Of a stretch of DNA of 64,000 nucleotides, positions 7,553 to 15,253 are shown piece after piece (the stretch's first letter is position 1; each line of letters begins with the position of its first letter). Where the stretch lies: contig NZ_NKJE01000001.1 in NCBI RefSeq assembly GCF_002256285.1, positions 101,851-165,850 of the forward strand. Direction: 5' to 3'. The translations under genes were made by a program, and so were the position numbers. The notes under the pieces were generated by a model, which searched no databases, was not told where the DNA came from, and was given only the letters and a program-made list of their open reading frames with translations. Origin of the DNA: Flavobacterium sp. BFFFF1. Lineage in GTDB: Bacteria > Bacteroidota > Bacteroidia > Flavobacteriales > Flavobacteriaceae.

Positions 7553-7577
7553 TTATCCATTATTAATTATTAATTTA
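7542..7577. repeat. Right arm of the inverted repeat around the four-helix-bundle gene
   Basis: TAATTATTAATTATCCATTA and the following ATTAATTATTAATTT are the reverse complement of the left arm at 7125-7157 with about two mismatches over 24 positions. The arm includes the stop codon of the four-helix-bundle gene and ends just before the mevalonate kinase ATG at 7583. Confidence 0.7.
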
Positions 7578-7582
7578 TTCTT

Positions 7583-8521
7583 ATGAAAGGACCTTTATTC
7601 TACTCCAAAATACTACTCTTCGGAGAATACGGTATCATCAAGGATTCCAAAGGCTTATCAATTCCTTATAACTTTTACAACGGCGCATTGAAATCAGACG
7701 GCAACGCCGCCCCTGAAGCAATCAAGTCCAATGCCAATCTTAAAAGATTCATTTCACATCTCGAAACGCTTCAGTCAGAACAGCCGGATTTGGTTCAATT
7801 TGATTTGGAAGGATTGAAAAAAGATGTCGAAGCCGGAATGTATTTCGATTCCAGCATCCCCCAAGGGTATGGCGTAGGCAGCAGCGGCGCATTGGTCGCG
7901 GCGATTTACGATAAATATGCCAAGAGTAAAATCACAGTTCTGGAAAACCTCACCCGCGAAAAACTGCTTACACTGAAAACGGTTTTCGGACAAATGGAAT
8001 CTTTTTTCCATGGAAAAAGTTCAGGCCTGGATCCTTTAAACAGTTACCTGAGCATTCCAATCCTGATCAATTCAAAAGACAATATCGAAGCGACCGGAAT
8101 TCCGACGCAGAGCACAAACGGCAAAGGCGCCGTGTTCTTGCTCGATTCAGGAATCGTGGGTGAAACAGCCCCGATGGTCAACATTTTCATGGAAAACCTT
8201 AAAGACAAAGGCTTCCGCGCGATGCTAAAAAATCAATTTGTAAAATATACTGATTTGTGCGTAGAGAATTTCCTTGGCGGAGATAGGAAATCGCTTTTCT
8301 CAAACACCAAAAAGCTTTCCAAAGTAGTCCTCAATAACTTTAAGCCGATGATTCCGGAGCAATTTCACGGTATCTGGCAAAAAGGCATCGATACGAATGA
8401 CTATTACTTAAAACTTTGCGGTTCGGGCGGTGGCGGTTACATCCTCGGATTTACCGAAGACCTCGAAAAAGCACAGGCTTCACTAAAAGATTATAAGCTC
8501 GAGGTCGTTTACCAATTCTAA
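7583..8521 (+). CDS. Mevalonate kinase (GHMP kinase family)
   Basis: A 312-residue GHMP-fold kinase. The N-terminus FYSKILLFGEYGII carries the family's first motif, the ATP phosphate loop is IPQGYGVGSSGALVAAIYDK near residue 95, and the third motif KLCGSGGGGYILGF is near residue 272. Placed between diphosphomevalonate decarboxylase and a prenyltransferase, it most likely phosphorylates mevalonate. A role as phosphomevalonate kinase cannot be excluded from sequence alone. The ATG at 7583 directly follows an AT-rich inverted-repeat arm. Confidence 0.85.
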   Translation: MKGPLFYSKILLFGEYGIIKDSKGLSIPYNFYNGALKSDGNAAPEAIKSNANLKRFISHLETLQSEQPDLVQFDLEGLKKDVEAGMYFDSSIPQGYGVGSSGALVAAIYDKYAKSKITVLENLTREKLLTLKTVFGQMESFFHGKSSGLDPLNSYLSIPILINSKDNIEATGIPTQSTNGKGAVFLLDSGIVGETAPMVNIFMENLKDKGFRAMLKNQFVKYTDLCVENFLGGDRKSLFSNTKKLSKVVLNNFKPMIPEQFHGIWQKGIDTNDYYLKLCGSGGGGYILGFTEDLEKAQASLKDYKLEVVYQF

Positions 8522-8641
8522 TTAATGATGAATAATTAATAATTAATAGCGGCTTGCATTTTGTGTGGCCATTACTTTCCGTTATTAATCATTAATTGTT
8601 AATTATTAATTGTTAATTATTAATTGTTAACTATTAATTAA
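8520..8641. repeat. AT-rich inverted and tandem repeats between mevalonate kinase and ubiA-like gene
   Basis: AATAATTAATAATTAATAGCGG (left, 8533-8550 plus CGG) faces CCGTTATTAATCATTAATTG on the right, an imperfect inverted repeat around a mixed-sequence loop. From 8591 the 14-bp unit ATTAATTGTTAATT occurs twice perfectly and a third time with one change, running up to the ubiA-like ATG at 8642. No separate promoter is evident. Confidence 0.75.
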
Positions 8642-9580
8642 ATGCGTCGGAAGAACAGGCTACTACTGATGAAAATTGCGAGTTTGTTTTCCGTAATACG
8701 CGGCTACAATATCCCTGTCATTGTCCTAGCGCAGTACCTTTCCGCTATTTTTATACTCGCCCCGGAAAACAGCCGTGCACTTGATGTTGTCCTTGACTCG
8801 AATCTTTTTATACTTGTCATCGCGTCGGCGTTTTGTATTGCATCGGGTTATATCATCAACAATTTTTATGATGCCAAAAAAGACCTGATCAACCGGCCTC
8901 AGAAATCAATGCTGGACCGGCTCGTAAGCCAAAAAACAAAGCTTCAGGTGTATTTCGCGCTGAACTTCATCGCGGTCGCGATGGCGCTCTTGGTTTCCTG
9001 GAGGGTGAGTCTTTTCTTTTCAGTGTATATTTTTTTATTATGGTTTTATTCCCATAAGCTCAAGAAATTTGCGATTATAGGAAATATTTCCGCAGCATTG
9101 CTGGCGGTGTTCCCGTTTTTCGGTTTGCTGATTTATTTTTTTAAAACCCAGCATGAGGATTACGACCTACAGAAAGTGGGGATCATTTTCTGCCACGCTA
9201 CTTTCTTATTCCTGTTGCTGCTCATCAGGGAAATTATCAAGGACTTTGAAAATCTCGCCGGTGACCTGGCCAACAACTACAGCACAATTCCGATTGAGTA
9301 CGGCGAAAAAACAGCAAAAAAAGTCATTACGGCATTGGCTATCGCTACAATAATCCCGATATTCCTTCTCATCGAGGACTATGACGTAGGTTATATGGAC
9401 ATTTATTTTTACAGCTGCCTGATCACATTAATTTTCTTCATTGGCTACCTATGGAAATCAGAGAATAAGGCGCAATTCCTTCGCCTCCACATTACGCTGA
9501 AAACGTTAATTGTCTCAGGAATTTTCTGCATTATCCTCATTGATCCTGCCGTCTTATGGCATGGCAGGAACCTACTTTGA
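8642..9580 (+). CDS. UbiA-family prenyltransferase, probably geranylgeranylglycerol-phosphate geranylgeranyltransferase-like
   Basis: A 312-residue polytopic membrane enzyme of the UbiA family, which attaches prenyl chains to acceptor molecules. The first aspartate-rich motif reads NNFYDAKKDLINRP near residue 78, and the second region is IREIIKDFENLAGDLANNY near residue 198. About eight hydrophobic segments are visible. The position behind two mevalonate-pathway genes fits use of isoprenoid diphosphates. The product name is the one commonly given to the Flavobacterium homologue; the real acceptor is unproven. The ATG at 8642 is used; a second ATG at 8669 is possible. Confidence 0.82.
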   Translation: MRRKNRLLLMKIASLFSVIRGYNIPVIVLAQYLSAIFILAPENSRALDVVLDSNLFILVIASAFCIASGYIINNFYDAKKDLINRPQKSMLDRLVSQKTKLQVYFALNFIAVAMALLVSWRVSLFFSVYIFLLWFYSHKLKKFAIIGNISAALLAVFPFFGLLIYFFKTQHEDYDLQKVGIIFCHATFLFLLLLIREIIKDFENLAGDLANNYSTIPIEYGEKTAKKVITALAIATIIPIFLLIEDYDVGYMDIYFYSCLITLIFFIGYLWKSENKAQFLRLHITLKTLIVSGIFCIILIDPAVLWHGRNLL

Positions 9581-9590
9581 TTTTTTAATT

Positions 9591-9704
9591 GGAGCTGTTT
9601 CCGGCTGTTCGCTGTATCTTTTTATTGCCCATCAACGATTGGCATTCAATTGAATCAAGTCTCAGGGCAAATAAAAAGGATGCCGCTTCCATCCGGGCTA
9701 GGGC
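9591..9704 (-). repeat. Dispersed hairpin element, copy 1
   Basis: Between the ubiA-like gene and the pseudouridine synthase. On the plus strand it starts GGAGCTGTTTCCGGCTGT and ends GGATGCCGCTTCCATCCGGG plus CTAGG. GCTGTATCTTTTTATTGCCC (9611-9630) pairs with 9665-9686 over about 20 bp. Copies 2 (27111-27222) and 3 (51013-51102) share the outer boxes. The strand given is the orientation in which copy 3 is plus. Confidence 0.8.
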
Positions 9705-9725
9705 ATCTCGTTGATAATAAAACCC

Positions 9726-9733
9726 TATCTTTG
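9726..9733 (+). promoter_or_regulatory. -7 box before the pseudouridine synthase gene
   Basis: TATCTTTG, a perfect TAnnTTTG motif, ends 19 nt before the ATG at 9753. No convincing -33 element is at the standard distance, because the preceding DNA is the end of hairpin element copy 1. Confidence 0.6.
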
Positions 9734-9752
9734 CAAAAAATTTCAGAATACC

Positions 9753-10670
9753 ATGACGAACAGGGAAGGAAGTAACAAAAGAGGAGGTTCGAGGCCAGGC
9801 AGCGGCAGACCATCATCCAATAAGCCAAAACCGGCGATGGCAAAACGCGCCCAGGGACCAAAAAAAGCAAAGCCGACAACAGCATCTGATAAAGATAAAC
9901 CTGCGAAAACATACAGCAAGCCGGCCACAACACCCAAAGCACCAAAAGCACCAAAAAATCCTGATGAAATACGCCTGAACAAATACATTGCCAATTCCGG
10001 CATGTGCTCCCGTCGCGACGCAGATATTTATATCCAATCCGGAAATGTCAAGGTAAACGGCGTTCCCGTTACTGAAATGGGCTATAAAGTCAAAATTGGC
10101 GACGTGGTTAATTTTGACGGCAGCCTGATTACTCCAGAAAAGAAAGAATATATCTTATTAAATAAGCCTAAAAATTTCACTACTGCTTTTGACGAAGGCG
10201 CCGAACTGCGCAACGTGCTTGAATTGGTGAAAGGTGCTACCACGTCAAAAATGACTGCCGTCGGGAGGATGGATAAAAACACCACCGGATTACTGCTGAT
10301 TACGAATGACAATGACATGATCACGAAGTTTACACAGACCAGCCAGAAATCATCAAAAATTTATCAGGTGTCCTTAGACAAAAACCTGAAATACGAGGAT
10401 CTCGAAAAGATTTCCAAAGGCCCGATGATTGAAGAACATAAGATCTTTGTAGAGGAAGTGAGTTATGTGGAAGAACAACCGAAAAGTGAAGTCGGGTTAA
10501 AACTGAAAACTTCCAACGTGAAAGTGGTGCGAACGATTTTTGAACATTTTGGTTACGACGTTTTGCGCATTGACCGTGTCGCATTTGCAGGGCTTACAAA
10601 GAAAAACCTTCCAAGGGGCAACTGGAGATTCCTGACCGACCAGGAAATCATCAACCTCAAAAATATGTAA
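9753..10670 (+). CDS. 23S rRNA pseudouridine synthase, RluB/RsuA family
   Basis: 305 residues. The first 70 or so are a basic, low-complexity tail rich in Lys, Pro, Ser and Ala. An S4 RNA-binding domain follows (RLNKYIANSGMCSRRDAD onward). The catalytic domain has the motif GRMDKNTTGLLLITND, whose Asp is the nucleophile that makes pseudouridine in this family. RluB modifies helix 80-89 region uridines of 23S rRNA; RsuA acts on 16S, so the exact target is inferred. The frame opens at 9711, but the ATG at 9753 downstream of the -7 box is used. Basic N-terminal tails are common in the Bacteroidetes members. Confidence 0.88.
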   Translation: MTNREGSNKRGGSRPGSGRPSSNKPKPAMAKRAQGPKKAKPTTASDKDKPAKTYSKPATTPKAPKAPKNPDEIRLNKYIANSGMCSRRDADIYIQSGNVKVNGVPVTEMGYKVKIGDVVNFDGSLITPEKKEYILLNKPKNFTTAFDEGAELRNVLELVKGATTSKMTAVGRMDKNTTGLLLITNDNDMITKFTQTSQKSSKIYQVSLDKNLKYEDLEKISKGPMIEEHKIFVEEVSYVEEQPKSEVGLKLKTSNVKVVRTIFEHFGYDVLRIDRVAFAGLTKKNLPRGNWRFLTDQEIINLKNM

Positions 10671-10672
10671 AC

Positions 10673-11032
10673 TTGGAAAACCAGAACGAAAATATCGCGA
10701 GACAATGGTTTGATGCCTTCAACAGCCACAACCTCGACAAGTTGTTGTCGCTTTATGATGACAATGCGGAGCATTTCAGTCCAAAACTGAAGATTCACAG
10801 GCCGGAAACAAATGGTTTTGTAAGCGGAAAAGCAGCGTTACATAACTGGTGGCAGGATGCATTTGACAGGTTGCCGGGTCTACAGTATAAAGTAACATCG
10901 CTAACCGCAAACGGGGAACGAGTTTTTATGGAATACATCAGGATTGTTGCCGGCGAAGGAAATATGGTTGTTGCTGAAGTGCTGGAAATAAATAACGGAA
11001 AGATTATTGCTTCACGCGTATACCACGGATAA
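10673..11032 (+). CDS. NTF2-like / SnoaL-fold protein
   Basis: 119 residues with the pattern of the nuclear-transport-factor-2-like fold: ARQWFDAFNSHNLDKLLSLY at the start, then HNWWQDAFDRLPGL and a C-terminal run of beta strands. Members of the fold include small enzymes and binding proteins, so no specific activity is claimed. The only reasonable start is a TTG at 10673, 2 nt after the stop of the pseudouridine synthase gene, which suggests translational coupling and cotranscription. Confidence 0.7.
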   Translation: MENQNENIARQWFDAFNSHNLDKLLSLYDDNAEHFSPKLKIHRPETNGFVSGKAALHNWWQDAFDRLPGLQYKVTSLTANGERVFMEYIRIVAGEGNMVVAEVLEINNGKIIASRVYHG

Positions 11033-11148
11033 TAACTTGACTTTTAAAAAATTAACATAGATTAACACCGGCTGCTTTTGCAGGCTTACCAAAAAACGAT
11101 ATTTTTACGGACTTAAAAAATTTTGTCCCTCAAAATAAAAAAAATCAA

Positions 11149-11850
11149 ATGAAAAAATTATTGATCTTAGCCACGATTTCAGTGATGTCAGTAACCGTAG
11201 TATCGGCACAGTCGAACATGAGACTGACAAGTAAACTCAATACAACAAACGGCGGCAGTGCAGATCTTGCTGAAAAAATCGGGAAGAAAGAGTCTCAGTC
11301 AGCAACTGGAAGCCCATACACACTCCCATCTTTTGTACTTGCAAGCATTAGCAATGTCAAAGAAATGATCCTGGTGAAGTACAATGCTTACACGGATGAA
11401 ATGGAAGTAGACAACGGAGATGGGAAAATATTTATCCTTCCCAAAGAACAGGATTTCAATACGATTACCTTAAAAACCGGAACGGTATACAAATACCTGC
11501 AATACAATAACAGCGAAAATGAATCGGTAAAGGGTTACATGGTCGAGACAACTACTGTAAACGGCGTAACACTTCTGAAAAAAGAAAGAGTTACCCTCAT
11601 TCCTGAAAAACAACCTATGAATGGTTATGGAAGCTATGCCCCACCTCGTTACGACAAACAATCTGAAGAATATTATCTTCTGTTAAAAAACAACAAAGTG
11701 GTTTCATTTCCAAAAAACAAGAAGAAATTACAGGAACTTTTTCCTGAGCAAAAAGAGAAAATAGACACTTACCTTAAACAGAATGATCTTTCTTTCAAAA
11801 AAGAAAATGACATGGTAAGACTCACACAGTTTGTCGCCACGTTTTCTTAA
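11149..11850 (+). CDS. Secreted protein of unknown function
   Basis: 233 residues. A clear signal peptide (MKKLLILATISVMSVTVVSAQ) should direct it to the periplasm or surface. The mature part has no cysteines worth noting, is rich in Lys, Asn and Tyr, and shows a repeated strand-like pattern with no recognised domain. Its stop codon overlaps that of the convergent tsaB gene (shared bases 11847-11850), so there is no room for a terminator between them. A 116-bp gap with no clear hairpin lies upstream. Confidence 0.75.
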   Translation: MKKLLILATISVMSVTVVSAQSNMRLTSKLNTTNGGSADLAEKIGKKESQSATGSPYTLPSFVLASISNVKEMILVKYNAYTDEMEVDNGDGKIFILPKEQDFNTITLKTGTVYKYLQYNNSENESVKGYMVETTTVNGVTLLKKERVTLIPEKQPMNGYGSYAPPRYDKQSEEYYLLLKNNKVVSFPKNKKKLQELFPEQKEKIDTYLKQNDLSFKKENDMVRLTQFVATFS

Positions 11851-12530
11851 ACAGTTGGCTTTGAAGTAAGAAAAAATTCTTTCAGATAAAAAGGCTCAAA
11901 ATAAGCGACATCAACGGTGTCGTTTTTTTTATGCTTATCAAAACTGATGGCACACATCTCTTTGGCCGATGGATAAACGATGCCTTCGACAAAAGTGAAT
12001 CTCCCCGCAGTGAGTACTGGGCGGCACTTTTCGGCACAATCGCCAACAATATAGATTAAGGAATCAATATCCTGAAAGCTTTCCGGAGTGACAATTTCTG
12101 CCTGTGTGTCCCGTATTTTCTTAAATTCAGCGTCAAAAATGGCGCTGTATACCTCCATTCGGCGCGCATCAATCATCGGAATTACAACTGCATTTCCCGA
12201 TAATGCCAGAGATTTCGCCTGAAGCGACAACGTTTCCAAAGTGTCAACCGCAATCAAGGGTATATTCAACGCATAACACAATCCTTTCGCTGCTGAAACC
12301 CCAATCCTAAGCCCGGTATATGAGCCGGGACCCTGGCTAACCGCTATCGCAGAAAGGTCATTATACCGGACATCATTCTCCTTTAGGACATCATCAATAA
12401 AAACGTGGAGTTTTTCGGCATGGGAATAGCCCAAATCGGCTATTTCCTTATAACTTATAACAACTCCATCTTGGGCGAGCGCAACGGAACAATTCTTTGT
12501 TGCCGTTTCAATATTAAGGATATAAGACAT
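11847..12530 (-). CDS. tsaB: tRNA threonylcarbamoyladenosine biosynthesis protein TsaB
   Basis: 227 residues, ASKHA fold. TsaB is the partner of TsaD in making the t6A37 modification of ANN-decoding tRNAs. The N-terminal strand ILNIETATKNCSVALAQDG and the signature ISQGPGSYTGLRIGV-like segment (here VSQGPGSYTGLRIGVSAAKG, residues about 63-82) are typical. It is the last gene of the efflux operon: its ATG overlaps the stop of the upstream adaptor gene by 1 nt (TAATG). Its own stop overlaps the convergent gene. Confidence 0.93.
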   Translation of the reverse strand: MSYILNIETATKNCSVALAQDGVVISYKEIADLGYSHAEKLHVFIDDVLKENDVRYNDLSAIAVSQGPGSYTGLRIGVSAAKGLCYALNIPLIAVDTLETLSLQAKSLALSGNAVVIPMIDARRMEVYSAIFDAEFKKIRDTQAEIVTPESFQDIDSLIYIVGDCAEKCRPVLTAGRFTFVEGIVYPSAKEMCAISFDKHKKNDTVDVAYFEPFYLKEFFLTSKPTV

Positions 12531-13801
12531 TATTTTTTAGCCGCATTTTTTTCGCTTCCGGTGAGTACCATATCGCCGGAATTGAGCTCTTTTGTCAAAA
12601 CGTTGTAAGGACCTACGATGATGCTTTCGCCTTCCTTCAACCCGGAAATAATTTCAATATTCGTATCGTCCTGGATTCCGGTCTTAATTACACGGATTCT
12701 CGCCTTATTGCCGGATTTCACAAAGACACACTCTAGTTTCTTATCGGTTTTGGGTAGTGATTTTTCATCCTCTGGTCCTTCCGTATTCTTTACTGGCAAA
12801 GTATCCGATTTAATCACAACGGCACTGATTGGAATGGAGAGCACATTTTCCCGGCGCTTGGTTTCGATATCGACAGTAGCAGTCATTCCGGGACGGAAGG
12901 GAGAATAGGTCTCTGGTTTTCCTTCGAGCAAATCAGCGTATGATTCTTTCAGTATCCTTACCTTCACCTTAAAATTGGTCACCTGATCTGCAGTTTGGGT
13001 CACACTCGCTGAATTCGAAATACTGGTTACGATTCCCTTAAATTTCTTCTTTAGGTAAGCGTCAACTTCAACGTTTGCGGAATCACCGACACTTATTTTC
13101 ACAATATCATTCTCATTGACATCCACCTCAACTTCCATATTGTTCAGGTTTGCCACCCGCATCATTTCGGTTCCTGTCATCTGCTGTTGTCCGAGCACCC
13201 TTTCTCCTAGTTCCACAGCAAGCGTCGAAATTGTGCCGTCAGCAGGTGAGTAAATTGTAGTTCTTCCCAGATTATCCTTGGCTTCATTGACTGTTGCTGA
13301 GGCACTTTGGACGGAGTAGTAAGCCGATTGCTTACTTGCTTTTGCTACTTCAAAAGCTGAGATCGCTTTGTCCCAATCTGATTTGGAGATAATGCCCTTT
13401 TCAAAAAGCGTTTTGTTCCTGTCGTAATTGGATTTGGCCTCGTTGAACTGGGCGTCCGCCTGACTAAGACCTGCTTTTGTCTGCGATAAACCTGCAACGG
13501 TCCTGTTAAATCCGGAAGTATATAAATCCGGGTTGATTTTCACTAGCAAATCTCCCTTTTTCACAGCCTGGCCTTCTTTTACAGGCAATGCTATAATTTC
13601 ACCAGACACTTCCGGCATAATCTTGATTTCGATTTCCGGCTGGATCTTTCCGGTTGCCGACACGGTTTCGATGATCGTCAACTGTTTTACACTTGCAATT
13701 TCGACTTCCTTTCCCTTATCCTCTTTCCCGGTAAAAAATTTGTAGCCGATAAATACCAGCAGCAATACAACAAGCGTAATAATGATTGACTTTTTTGACA
13801 T
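12530..13801 (-). CDS. Efflux periplasmic adaptor (HlyD/MacA family), second in operon
   Basis: 423 residues. One N-terminal membrane anchor (IIITLVVLLLVFIGYKFF) is followed by a lipoyl-like barrel-sandwich half (GEIIALPVKEGQAVKKGDLLVKI), a long helical hairpin with several Ala/Gln-rich repeats, and beta-barrel domains. Such adaptors bridge an inner-membrane pump to TolC. The gene follows the tolC-like gene by 4 nt and overlaps tsaB by 1 nt. It is the second adaptor in the cluster; the other lies at 15254-16372. Confidence 0.88.
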   Translation of the reverse strand: MSKKSIIITLVVLLLVFIGYKFFTGKEDKGKEVEIASVKQLTIIETVSATGKIQPEIEIKIMPEVSGEIIALPVKEGQAVKKGDLLVKINPDLYTSGFNRTVAGLSQTKAGLSQADAQFNEAKSNYDRNKTLFEKGIISKSDWDKAISAFEVAKASKQSAYYSVQSASATVNEAKDNLGRTTIYSPADGTISTLAVELGERVLGQQQMTGTEMMRVANLNNMEVEVDVNENDIVKISVGDSANVEVDAYLKKKFKGIVTSISNSASVTQTADQVTNFKVKVRILKESYADLLEGKPETYSPFRPGMTATVDIETKRRENVLSIPISAVVIKSDTLPVKNTEGPEDEKSLPKTDKKLECVFVKSGNKARIRVIKTGIQDDTNIEIISGLKEGESIIVGPYNVLTKELNSGDMVLTGSEKNAAKK

Positions 13802-13805
13802 GTTC

Positions 13806-15176
13806 TTATTTTTGCGTTATGGGTATGCCGAAATAAAATTCAACAACTTTTACCCTGAAAATATAATCGAATTTTGTTCGTAGTACTTCTGACTCCGCGT
13901 TGGCATATAGCGTTTGTGCCTGATTCAGGTCAAATGCATTCATCAACCCCACGTTGAACTTTTCTTTAGCATAATTAAACGCCTCTGTTCTTGCCTCCAA
14001 TGCAGATACTGCTGCTTCGTAAGAATTCAGCGCGCCTTTTGCATCTGTAAATGCGGTATAAACATTTCGTTCCAAGTCCAACTCCTGTTGGCTGTAGGCA
14101 ATCTTAGAACGTTCCAGGCTGATCTTAGAACGCTCAACATTATTCCTGACTGAAAACCCATTGAGGATTGGGATGTTCAATTGCAACCCAAAAGAATGTC
14201 CTTTGTTGTCGCTGAACTGATCAAATAAAGGCTGCGGCCCGGCAACAATTGGATCCCCGTTGCCGTCAACGCCCAAAATACGGTCTGAATACGAAGCCCT
14301 CGTGCTAAAACTGTAAAAGCCGGTAAGGCTGGGTTGAAATCCCCCTTTTGCAATTCTTACATCCTTTTCAGCAATCTGAAGATTGGTCCTGGCCAACTTG
14401 ATTTCGGCACGCTCTTCTTTGGCTTTTTTAAAGATGGCGTCAGGCGTCTGCATCATGGTTGGGCTATCCTGTACGTCAAACTTTTCGTCGGCAATATCAA
14501 AATTCTCATAGTCTTCCAATTGCAGCAACTGTGCGAGACTAAGCTTAGAGATCAGTAATGTGTTTTCAGCAATAACTACAGCCTGTTTGCTTCCTGCTAC
14601 CGTAGCCTGCATGTCTAACAAATCGCCCCGTGGTACGGAACCCGCACTCACCAATTCCTGGGTACGGGACTGCTGCTTTTCATTATTTTGAAGAAGTTCC
14701 TTTTGGACTTTTAGGTTTTCTTTATTGAAAAGAATCTGGAGAAACGCATTTGCGACGTTCAGGGATATATCGTCGCGCATCTTTTTCAACTGGTATTGTG
14801 ACGCGATAATACTAAGCCTGGCACGACTGAGCCTGGTTTGATTTTGAAGCCCGCGGTAAATATCAATACCCATATTCAATCCTGCCGAAGTGAACTGCGT
14901 GGTCTGATTTTCCAGCAATCCGGTAGTGATATTCTGGTTTAGCCCGATGTTCCAGGAATGGGATGCATTCGCATTAACTGATGGAAGGAAGTTTCCAAGA
15001 GCGTCCTTTTTGTCAATCTTCGCGACCATCGTATCCAATTCCGTCTGCTTTATCGAAATATTGTGCTGCAATGCATATTCAACACATTCCAGTATCGTCC
15101 ATTTTTTAATTTGTGCCTGCGCGTTGAGGCTACAAATCAGGAAAAATACCGCTGTAATTAATTTTTTTTGTTTCAT
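13806..15176 (-). CDS. TolC-family outer membrane efflux protein
   Basis: 456 residues with a cleavable signal peptide (LITAVFFLICSLNAQAQ). It then has the two-fold repeated helical pattern of outer membrane efflux proteins: WTILECVEYALQHNISIKQ at the start and the second-half counterpart ending EKFNVGLMNAFDLNQAQTLY. It forms the outer channel for the adaptors and ABC pump encoded around it. It is separated from the upstream adaptor gene by 77 bp and from the downstream one by 4 bp. Confidence 0.92.
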   Translation of the reverse strand: MKQKKLITAVFFLICSLNAQAQIKKWTILECVEYALQHNISIKQTELDTMVAKIDKKDALGNFLPSVNANASHSWNIGLNQNITTGLLENQTTQFTSAGLNMGIDIYRGLQNQTRLSRARLSIIASQYQLKKMRDDISLNVANAFLQILFNKENLKVQKELLQNNEKQQSRTQELVSAGSVPRGDLLDMQATVAGSKQAVVIAENTLLISKLSLAQLLQLEDYENFDIADEKFDVQDSPTMMQTPDAIFKKAKEERAEIKLARTNLQIAEKDVRIAKGGFQPSLTGFYSFSTRASYSDRILGVDGNGDPIVAGPQPLFDQFSDNKGHSFGLQLNIPILNGFSVRNNVERSKISLERSKIAYSQQELDLERNVYTAFTDAKGALNSYEAAVSALEARTEAFNYAKEKFNVGLMNAFDLNQAQTLYANAESEVLRTKFDYIFRVKVVEFYFGIPITQK

Positions 15177-15253
15177 GGGTGGATATCATGCGCAGCATGT
15201 TGCGCAAATTTAATTATAATTTGGTTATGTTTTGGCTTAGAATCAGGTTTAGA

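Noticed and set aside
9545..9569. Inverted repeat TCCTGCC/GGCAGGA followed later by a T run at the end of the ubiA-like gene
   Set aside because: The stem lies in the coding region and the T run starts about ten bases after it, so it is a poor terminator and may be chance.
9655..10037. Minus-strand frames over the basic N-terminus of the pseudouridine synthase
   Set aside because: They are mirror frames of the Lys/Pro/Ala-rich tail and hydrophobic only because of that composition.
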